Below the pieces are notes generated by a model that did not search any database, was not told where the DNA came from, and saw only the letters and a program-made list of their open reading frames with translations. Position numbers and translations under genes: made by a program. Positions 52,861-59,898 of a stretch of DNA of 64,000 bases are shown in pieces. Source of the stretch: Albitalea sp966211955 (GTDB lineage Bacteria > Pseudomonadota > Gammaproteobacteria > Burkholderiales > Burkholderiaceae_C); assembly GCA_966211955.1 (NCBI GenBank), contig CBIHOF010000027.1, forward strand, positions 1 to 64,000, in the 5' to 3' direction. The number at the start of each line of letters is the position of its first letter. Position 1 is the first letter of the stretch.

Positions 52861-54342
52861 TCAGTCCCGGCCGCCGGCGAGCGACAGGGGTTTGAGTTGC
52901 TGGTAGATCTGGCGGAAGCGCTTCAGCCGGCCTTGCAGCACGGCGTGGCGTTCAGCGTCAGGTTGATGACGTGCGGCGATGTCGGGCTTGGCGCAGACCT
53001 GGGCTTCGTCGCCCCCGGCTGCCATCCATCCCAGCCGTGCCGCTCCGAGCGCACCACCGGCTTCGCCGCCGGTGTGCGTCACGATCTCGACGTTCAGCGC
53101 GTCGGCGATGAGCTGCGCCCAGTAGCTGCTGCGCGCCCCGCCGCCCACGAGCGACAGCCGCGAGACCTCGGTGCCCGCGGCCTGCAATGCAGCGAGGCCA
53201 TCGGCGATGCCGAAGGCGACGCCTTCGAGGACGGCGTAGCCGCCCAGCGCCCGCGTGCTTTCGTGCGTGAGGCCGTGGAACGACCCTTGCGCGAAAGCGT
53301 CGTTGTGCGGCGTCCGCTCTCCGGCGAGGTAGGGCAGGAACAGCGGTGCGTCGGCAAGAGCCGCCGGCGGCAGCAGGGACACCTCGGCCAGCAGTGCCGC
53401 TTCGTCGCCGGCGCCGCTGAAGTTCACGAACCATTTCAGGCAGCTGGCGGCCGACAGCATCACGCTCATCTGGTGCCATCGCTGCGGCAGCGCATGGCAG
53501 AACGCATGCACCGCCGAGGCCGGGTTCGGGCGATAGCGGTCGTTCACGACGAACAGCACGCCGGAGGTTCCGAGCGAGATGAAACCATCGCCTGGCGCCA
53601 CCGCGCCGATTCCGATGGCGCTGGCCGCGTTGTCGCCGGCGCCTGCGGCGATCACCACGTCGGGTCCGAGTCCCCAGGCCTGCGCGAGTTCGGGCCGCAG
53701 CATCGCGCTGGGCTGGTTGCTTTCGACCAGGCGCGGCATGTGGGAGCGGCGCAGGTTGCACGCCGACAGCAGGCCGTCCGACCAGTCGCGGGCAGCGACG
53801 TCCAGCCACAGCGTGCCGGCGGCGTCCGACGGGTCCGAGACCTTGTCGCCGCTCAGCAGCAGGCGCAGGTAGTCCTTGGGCAGCAGCACGCTGCGCAGCT
53901 GGGCGAACAGCTGCGGCTCATGGGCCTTCACCCACAGCAGCTTGGGCGCCGTGAAGCCGGGCATGGCCAGGTTGCCGGCCACCTCGTGCAGCATGGGTGC
54001 GAGACGCGTCAGCTCCTCGCACTGGGCGTGGCTGCGACCGTCGTTCCAGAGGATGGCCGGCCGCAGCACCTGGTCGTCGGCACCCAGCAGCACGGCGCCG
54101 TGCATCTGGCCTGACAGCCCGATGGCGCGCACCTGCGACCAACTGTCGGGGTGCGCTTCGCGCAATTGCCGCACCGCGCTTTCGGTGGCTTCCCACCAGT
54201 CCTGCGGCGCCTGCTCGGACCACAGGGGGTGCGGGCGCGACACCTGCAGCGGCGCACCGGCCTGGCCCACGATGCGCCCCTGGGCATCGAGCAACAGCAA
54301 CTTGACTTCGGACGTGCCGAGGTCGATGCCGAGATAAGTCAT
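52861..54342 (-). CDS. xylB: Xylulokinase
   Basis: From the ATG at 54342 (MTYLGIDLGTSEVKLLL) the product is 493 residues, a FGGY-family kinase. It has the phosphate-binding GIDLGTS, substrate-binding GLSGQMHGAVLL with ILWNDGR, GAGDNAASAIGIGAV and the C-terminal signature region LSLVGGGARSSYWAQLIAD. It phosphorylates D-xylulose to xylulose-5-phosphate for the pentose phosphate pathway. It follows xylR by 73 bases and precedes xylA by 27, so all three are likely read from element E. Confidence 0.97.
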   Translation of the reverse strand: MTYLGIDLGTSEVKLLLLDAQGRIVGQAGAPLQVSRPHPLWSEQAPQDWWEATESAVRQLREAHPDSWSQVRAIGLSGQMHGAVLLGADDQVLRPAILWNDGRSHAQCEELTRLAPMLHEVAGNLAMPGFTAPKLLWVKAHEPQLFAQLRSVLLPKDYLRLLLSGDKVSDPSDAAGTLWLDVAARDWSDGLLSACNLRRSHMPRLVESNQPSAMLRPELAQAWGLGPDVVIAAGAGDNAASAIGIGAVAPGDGFISLGTSGVLFVVNDRYRPNPASAVHAFCHALPQRWHQMSVMLSAASCLKWFVNFSGAGDEAALLAEVSLLPPAALADAPLFLPYLAGERTPHNDAFAQGSFHGLTHESTRALGGYAVLEGVAFGIADGLAALQAAGTEVSRLSLVGGGARSSYWAQLIADALNVEIVTHTGGEAGGALGAARLGWMAAGGDEAQVCAKPDIAARHQPDAERHAVLQGRLKRFRQIYQQLKPLSLAGGRD

Positions 54343-54415
54343 TGGATTCCCTTGAGGCATGCAGCGCCCGTGCATCTGTCCAGCGGTGGGCGGCCGGCCG
54401 TTGATCGAGCGAGCT

Positions 54416-55636
54416 TCATGCGGCCTCCGCAATGGCGGCGATGGCCGAGGCGCCGCTGATGAGCGGGCGGGTCAGCCGGTAGCGGACCAAGGCTGCCGCA
54501 CCGACGGCCACCGCGTCCGGGCCGAAGCGCGATGTCCGCACCGTGGGTGGGGTGAAGTTGCCCGCGGCCGCGTATTCATTCAGCGTGCGCAGCGCAGGCG
54601 CCAGGAATACGTCGCCGAGCTCCACCATCGCGCCGCCGAGCACGATGCACCCGGGGTCGTAGGCGGAAGCCAGGTTGTTGAGCAAGACGCCGAGATAGGC
54701 GCCCGCCTGCTGGACAGCCCGCACCGACTCGGCGTCCTGTTCGATCGCGAGGCGCGTGCCTTGTCCCGTGGCCTGCGGTTGTTCCTCGCGCTTGCGCAGC
54801 AGCGCGCTCGGGCCGATCAGCGCTTCGGCGCAGCCTCGGCGGCCGCAGGAACACAGGGGCCCGTTGAGTTGCAGCACCATGTGGCCGACCTCGCCGGCGA
54901 AGCCGACGTTGCCGGTGAGCAGCCGGTCGCCCACGACCACGCCCGCGCCCACGCCCTGGTTGATGCTCAGGTACAGCAGCGGGTCGGTGCGCTCGGCCGG
55001 GCTGAATTCCAGTTCGCCGAGTGCCGCCACGTCGGCTTCGTTCTGCACGTACAGCGGCACGCCGGCGAGCGACGACCCCGCCAGCCGCTCGGCCAGCAGA
55101 TTGCCCACCGGCACGTCGCGCCAGCCCAGGTTCGGCGCGAAGTGCAGGAAGCCGTGCGACTCGTCCACGCCGCCGGGCAGGCCCACGCCGATGCCGATGA
55201 TGCGGTGTTCGGATTCGCTGAGCTGCTTGCGCAGCTTGAGCAGCGCCAGGGCCAGCGTGCCGATGCAGGCCTTGGCGCTCTTGGCCTGGCCGTAGCCGGC
55301 CTCGGTGCGTACCAGCACTTCGCCGGTGAGGGAGGTTGCGACCACGCGCACCGATTCAATGCCCACCTCGGCGCCCAGCAGCAGCAGGCGGCGCGGGTCG
55401 ATGAACAGTGGCGTAGGGCGGCGCCCCAGTTCACCCGTGGCCACCACCTCGCGTTCGATCAGCCAGCCTTCGTCGATCAGCTCGCGCACCAGCAGGCTCA
55501 CCGTGGACTTCGTCAACCCCACCTCGGTGGCCAGGTCGGCGCGCGACAGGCCCGGCCGCGTGCACAGTTGGCGGACAAGCACCATCCGGTTGATGTCCTT
55601 CAGCAACTGTTGGCTGCCGGTGGCCTCGATGGTCAA
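54416..55636 (-). CDS. xylR: ROK-family repressor, XylR
   Basis: The 406-residue product starts with TTG at 55636 behind a CAGGAG site. It has an N-terminal winged helix (about 15-75: GLSRADLATEVGLTKSTVSL). A ROK domain follows with ATP-fold motifs GIGVGLPGGVD and NEADVAALGE, and the zinc motif CSCGRRGC. This is the XylR/NagC class of sugar-responsive repressors. Its gene is preceded by element E, which contains a perfect TTAGTTTG-N5-CAAACTAA palindrome like known XylR operators, pointing to autoregulation. It is the only sugar-type regulator in the window and so the best candidate to bind all seven elements, with xylose or a xylose-containing sugar as inducer. Confidence 0.92.
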   Translation of the reverse strand: MTIEATGSQQLLKDINRMVLVRQLCTRPGLSRADLATEVGLTKSTVSLLVRELIDEGWLIEREVVATGELGRRPTPLFIDPRRLLLLGAEVGIESVRVVATSLTGEVLVRTEAGYGQAKSAKACIGTLALALLKLRKQLSESEHRIIGIGVGLPGGVDESHGFLHFAPNLGWRDVPVGNLLAERLAGSSLAGVPLYVQNEADVAALGELEFSPAERTDPLLYLSINQGVGAGVVVGDRLLTGNVGFAGEVGHMVLQLNGPLCSCGRRGCAEALIGPSALLRKREEQPQATGQGTRLAIEQDAESVRAVQQAGAYLGVLLNNLASAYDPGCIVLGGAMVELGDVFLAPALRTLNEYAAAGNFTPPTVRTSRFGPDAVAVGAAALVRYRLTRPLISGASAIAAIAEAA

Positions 55637-55681
55637 GCGTTTTCTCCTGGGGCAGGTGGGCGGAAAGATTACAGTCTTATA

Positions 55682-55720
55682 TTAGTTTGGCCGACAAACT
55701 AAATAAATCGGCGTAAACAC
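55682..55720 (-). promoter_or_regulatory. Xyloglucan-regulon element E (xylR)
   Basis: Read leftward: GTGTTTAC-N23-CAAACTAA. It contains the only perfect palindrome of the set, TTAGTTTG-N5-CAAACTAA (55682-55702). TAATAT follows as a -10 box, 17 bases from TTTATT. About 45 bases before the xylR start. TTAGTTTG matches the half-site known for Bacillus XylR operators. Confidence 0.85.
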
Positions 55721-55868
55721 CTAGCTTGCGTTCAGCTGACATGGCTGCAGGGTGGGTTTGTGCGTTCAGCGTGCCTCCGGGTGGCAGCCCGCTGCTTCAT
55801 GTGTGCTCCCACCACACCCCCCCCAAACCCCATGGCGGTGGACGGCGTTTCGCGCGTGACAAACCACA

Positions 55869-55907
55869 TTAGTTCGCGCGATGCACGAAATAAATCGGCG
55901 TAAACAC
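55869..55907 (-). promoter_or_regulatory. Xyloglucan-regulon element F (between xylR and GH39)
   Basis: GTGTTTAC-N23-CGAACTAA, the best match to consensus, in the same direction as element E 187 bases away, with TAATGT as a possible -10. It points toward xylR, away from the GH39 gene that starts 120 bases to the right. It may control both directions by repressor binding. The rest of 55637-56026 holds no supported gene; an AAAGGAA site precedes the GH39 ATG. Confidence 0.8.
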
Positions 55908-56026
55908 CTAAGCCCGCTGATTCGGCCTGGCCCGACACTCGCTCCCGAAATGAGGGGGAACCTGCGCCGGTCGGCTGCGGCATTGCCCACGGCGCACCCT
56001 GAACGATCTTCAAAGGAAACTGCAAC

Positions 56027-57595
56027 ATGATCCCATTTGGCCGCACGGCCACGGCCCTGGCGCTCGCCCTCGTCGGCATGACTGCGCACGCCGGCAGCAA
56101 CGAGCACCGGCAGGTGCAGATCGACCTCGCCCGCGCCGCGGGGCCGGTGGATCGCTTCTACGACATGTGCGTCGGCGCCGACTTTCCAGGCACACTGATC
56201 CGCGACGACAGCCAGGCGCAGCTGAAGACCGCCGTGGACGAATTGGGCTTTCGATACGTTCGCTTCCACGCCATCTTCCATGACGCACTGCACACAGTGA
56301 AGCAGGACGGCGACCGTCTCACCTTCGACTTCACCGGCATCGACAAGCTCTACGACGCCATGCTGGCCAAGGGCATCCGTCCGTTCGTCGAGCTGGGCTT
56401 CACGCCCGAGGCCATGGCCACCTCGAAGCTGTCCATCTTCTACTGGAAGGGCAACACCTCGCACCCGAAACCGCAGCCCTGGAAGGCGCTGGTGGAGGCC
56501 TTCGTGAAGCACGTGCGCGAACGCTACGGCGCGGAGGAAGTGCGCCGCTGGCCCTTCGAGGTCTGGAACGAGCCCAACCTCGACGGCTTCTGGGAGGGTG
56601 CCGACAAGCAGGCCTACTTCGAGCTCTACGCGCGCACCGCGCAAGTCATCAAGGCCATCGATCCGCACCTGCGCGTGGGCGGCCCGTCCACCGCGGGCGC
56701 GGCCTGGGTGCCCGAGTTCCTCGCGTACGCCAAGGCGCACGATGCGCCGGTGGACTTCGTCACCACGCACTCGTATGGCGTTGAGGAAGGCTTCCTCGAC
56801 GAATTCGGCCAGTCCGACCGCAAGCTCTCGCCGAACCCCGATTCGATCATCGGCGACGTGCGCCGCAACCGCCAGGAGATCGAGGCGTCTCCCTTCCCCG
56901 GCATCCCGCTGTACATCACCGAGTGGAGCACCAGCTACAACCCGCGTGACAAGGTGCATGACAGCTACATCAGCGCCCCTTGGATCCTCACCAAGCTGCG
57001 TGCCACGCGCGGCTATGCGCAGGCCATGAGCTACTGGACCTACAGCGACCTCTTCGAAGAGCCCGGGCCGCCCGACCGGGCCTTCCACGGCGGCTTCGGC
57101 ATGATGACGCGCGACGGCGTGCGCAAGCCGGCCTGGTTCGTCTACAAGTACCTCAATGCGCTGCGCGGCAAGGACATCCCGATCACCGACAACGCCGTCC
57201 TCGCCGCGGTGGATGGCCGCCGCACCGCAGTGCTGGCCTGGGATTGGCAGCAGCGCGAGCAGCCCACGAGCAACGGCGTCTTCTTCGGCAAGCCGGTGCC
57301 CGCCACCGAGGCGCCCTCCGTGCAGCTGGACTTTCGCCACCTGGCGCCGGGTCGCTATCGCATGCAGGTGCGGCGTACCGGCTACAAGGCCAACGATGCG
57401 CAGACCGCGTACCTCGAGATGGGTTCGCCCAAGGACCTCACGCCGGCGCAGCTGCAGACTTTGCAGCAGCTCACGGCCGACAAGGCCGAGGTCGACCGCA
57501 CCGTTCGCGTGGGAGCGGACGGGCGCACCCACTGGACGCTGCCGATGCGCAGCAACGACATCGTGCTCGTGACACTCGAGCCGGTGGCGAAGTAG
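56027..57595 (+). CDS. Secreted GH39 beta-xylosidase
   Basis: The 522-residue product has a signal peptide (ending AHA, about 22) and a GH39 barrel: YDMCVGADFPGTLIRDD, ELGFTPEAMA, acid/base Glu in FEVWNEPNLDGFW and nucleophile Glu in YITEWSTSYNPRD. A C-terminal beta-sandwich follows. GH39 beta-xylosidases release xylose from short xylo-oligosaccharides, retaining. The start follows AAAGGAA at a good distance. It begins the rightward run GH39-GH31-GH2-GH2. Other GH39 activities (alpha-L-iduronidase and others) are unlikely in this context. Confidence 0.9.
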   Translation: MIPFGRTATALALALVGMTAHAGSNEHRQVQIDLARAAGPVDRFYDMCVGADFPGTLIRDDSQAQLKTAVDELGFRYVRFHAIFHDALHTVKQDGDRLTFDFTGIDKLYDAMLAKGIRPFVELGFTPEAMATSKLSIFYWKGNTSHPKPQPWKALVEAFVKHVRERYGAEEVRRWPFEVWNEPNLDGFWEGADKQAYFELYARTAQVIKAIDPHLRVGGPSTAGAAWVPEFLAYAKAHDAPVDFVTTHSYGVEEGFLDEFGQSDRKLSPNPDSIIGDVRRNRQEIEASPFPGIPLYITEWSTSYNPRDKVHDSYISAPWILTKLRATRGYAQAMSYWTYSDLFEEPGPPDRAFHGGFGMMTRDGVRKPAWFVYKYLNALRGKDIPITDNAVLAAVDGRRTAVLAWDWQQREQPTSNGVFFGKPVPATEAPSVQLDFRHLAPGRYRMQVRRTGYKANDAQTAYLEMGSPKDLTPAQLQTLQQLTADKAEVDRTVRVGADGRTHWTLPMRSNDIVLVTLEPVAK

Positions 57596-57627
57596 TCTTC
57601 TTTCATCCAACCAAACCAGCAATTGCT

Positions 57628-59898
57628 ATGAAGTTCACCGATGGCCAGTGGATGCTGCAACCAGGCGCAGCCGCACACTATGCATGCGAGGCCTACTCCG
57701 TGGAGGCCCACGACGACAAGCTGGTCGTGTTCGCCACCACGCGAGCGATCAAGCATCGCGGCGACACGCTGAGCGGCCCCGCGCTCACCGTCACGCTGAG
57801 CTCGCCGATGGAAGGCGTGATCCGTGTCAGCGTCGAGCATTTTTCGGCTTCGCAACCCGCGCGGCTGCACGTGCCGATGCCCGGTGCCGGCAAGCCGGCG
57901 GTTCGCATCGAGCAGACCGACACCGAGGCGACGCTGCGCTCCGGCGCGATCTCCGTCACCGTGCGCCGCGGCGAAGGCTGGAGCCTGACCTTCCGCGAAG
58001 GCGACAAGGTGCTCACGCGAAGCGACTGGCGCAGCCTTGGCTACATCCAGTGGGGCGCCCGGGGCAACCACGTTCACGAGCAGCTCACGCTGCAGGTCGG
58101 CGAAACGGTCTATGGCCTGGGCGAACGCTTCACGCCCTTCGTGAAGAACGGCCAGGTGGTGGAGAACACCAACAAGGACGGCGGCACCGCCTGCGAGCAG
58201 GCCTACAAGTCCGTTCCCTTCTACCTCACCAACCGCGGCTACGGCGTGCTGGTGAATGAAGCGGGCCCCGTGTCCTTCGAAGTCGCGTCGGAGAAGACCA
58301 CGCGCGTGCAGTTCAGCCGCGAGGGCGAGAGCCTGGACTACTGCGTGGTCGCGGGCCCTAGCCCCAAGGACGTGGTGTCTCGCCTGACCGCGCTCACCGG
58401 CCGCGCACCGCTGCCGCCGGCCTGGAGCTTCGGGCTGTGGATGAGCACCTCGTTCACCACCCAGTACGACGAAGCCACCGCCACGCACTTCATCGACGAG
58501 ATGAAGCGGCGCGACCTGCCGTTGTCGGTGTTCCACTTCGACTGCTTCTGGATGCGCGAATTCCAGTGGTGCGATTTCGAATGGGACAAGCGCGGCTTCC
58601 CCGACCCGGCGGGCATGCTCGAGCGCCTGCACGCCAAGGGCCTGAAGATCAGCCTCTGGATCAACCCCTACGTTGCGCAGAAGTCGCCGCTGTTCAAGGT
58701 GGGCGCCGAGCGGGGCTACTTCATCAAGCGCGAGAACGGCCTCACCTGGCAGACCGACCTGTGGCAGCCGGGCATGGCCATCGTCGATTTCACCAACCCT
58801 GAGGCGGTGAGCTGGTACCAGGGCCACCTCAAGCGCCTGATGGCGATGGGCGTGGATTGCTTCAAGACCGACTTCGGCGAGCGCATCCCGACCGAGGGCG
58901 TCGTCTACCACGACGGCTCCGACCCGGTGGAGATGCACAACCTCTACCCGCTGCAGTACAACCAGGCGGTCTTCGAGGTGCTGCAGGAAGCCAAGCGCGA
59001 AGAGGCCATCGTCTTCGCGCGTTCGAGCTATGCCTCGGGGCAGCGATTCCCGGTGCACTGGGGCGGCGACTGCTGGTCCAACTTCGAATCGATGGCCGAG
59101 AGCCTGCGTGGCGGCCTGTCGCTCACGAGCTGCGGCTTCGCGTTCTGGAGCCACGACATCGGCGGCTTCGAGGGGAACCCGCCGCCGGCGCTTTACAAGC
59201 GCTGGATCCAGTTCGGCCTGCTCTCGTCGCACAGCCGCCTGCACGGCAGCGGCTTCTACCGCGTGCCCTGGCTCGTGGACGAGGAAAGCTGCGACGTGCT
59301 GCAGTCCTTCACGCGGCTCAAGCACCGGCTCATGCCCTACCTCTACGCCCGCGCGATCGAGGCTTGCGACACCGGCGTGCCGATGATGCGCTCGATGCTG
59401 CTGGAGCATCCGCACGATCCGGCCTGCGCGACGCTGGACCGCCAATACCAGCTCGGCGAATCGCTGCTGGTCGCGCCGGTGTTCACCGACAGCGGCGAGG
59501 TGGATTTCTACCTGCCGGAAGGACGCTGGACGCACCTGCTCAATGGCCAGGTGCGCGAGGGCGGACGCTGGGCGCGCGAGACGCACGACTTCCAGAGCCT
59601 GCCGCTGTACGTGGCGCCCAACACCGTGCTGCCCTGGGGCAGCGAGACCGAGCGGCCCGACTACGACTATGCGAAGGGCGTGACGCTGCGCGTGTTTGCG
59701 CTCGACGACGGCGCGAGTGCCCCGTTCACCGTGGCCTCGTCCAACGGCCGCATCGCGGCGCGCGGCACGGTGCGCCGCGAGGGTGCCACCTACACCGCGA
59801 CCGTCACCGAAGGCGCGCTGCAGCAGTGGCGCCTGGAAGTCGATGGCAAGCAAGGCCCTGTGCAGGAAAGCTCCGGAGCCTGCGTGTGGGCGCTCTGA
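57628..59898 (+). CDS. GH31 alpha-xylosidase, YicI type
   Basis: From the ATG at 57628 the product is 756 residues, without signal peptide, like E. coli YicI. It shows an N-terminal beta-sandwich, YGLGERFTPFVKNGQ, WMSTSFTTQYDEATA, the nucleophile Asp in CFKTDFGERIPTEG and the acid Asp region FWSHDIGGFEG. GH31 alpha-xylosidases remove alpha-1,6-xylose from the non-reducing end of xyloglucan oligosaccharides (isoprimeverosyl units) and are diagnostic for xyloglucan use. It is presumably cytoplasmic, which fits the GPH symporter and GH1. The ribosome-binding site is poor. The next gene starts inside its last codons. Confidence 0.94.
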   Translation: MKFTDGQWMLQPGAAAHYACEAYSVEAHDDKLVVFATTRAIKHRGDTLSGPALTVTLSSPMEGVIRVSVEHFSASQPARLHVPMPGAGKPAVRIEQTDTEATLRSGAISVTVRRGEGWSLTFREGDKVLTRSDWRSLGYIQWGARGNHVHEQLTLQVGETVYGLGERFTPFVKNGQVVENTNKDGGTACEQAYKSVPFYLTNRGYGVLVNEAGPVSFEVASEKTTRVQFSREGESLDYCVVAGPSPKDVVSRLTALTGRAPLPPAWSFGLWMSTSFTTQYDEATATHFIDEMKRRDLPLSVFHFDCFWMREFQWCDFEWDKRGFPDPAGMLERLHAKGLKISLWINPYVAQKSPLFKVGAERGYFIKRENGLTWQTDLWQPGMAIVDFTNPEAVSWYQGHLKRLMAMGVDCFKTDFGERIPTEGVVYHDGSDPVEMHNLYPLQYNQAVFEVLQEAKREEAIVFARSSYASGQRFPVHWGGDCWSNFESMAESLRGGLSLTSCGFAFWSHDIGGFEGNPPPALYKRWIQFGLLSSHSRLHGSGFYRVPWLVDEESCDVLQSFTRLKHRLMPYLYARAIEACDTGVPMMRSMLLEHPHDPACATLDRQYQLGESLLVAPVFTDSGEVDFYLPEGRWTHLLNGQVREGGRWARETHDFQSLPLYVAPNTVLPWGSETERPDYDYAKGVTLRVFALDDGASAPFTVASSNGRIAARGTVRREGATYTATVTEGALQQWRLEVDGKQGPVQESSGACVWAL

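Noticed and set aside
55732..56100. Leftward open frame containing YADLFR between xylR and GH39
   Set aside because: It merely translates regulatory element F and its flanks and overlaps the GH39 signal peptide region on the other strand.
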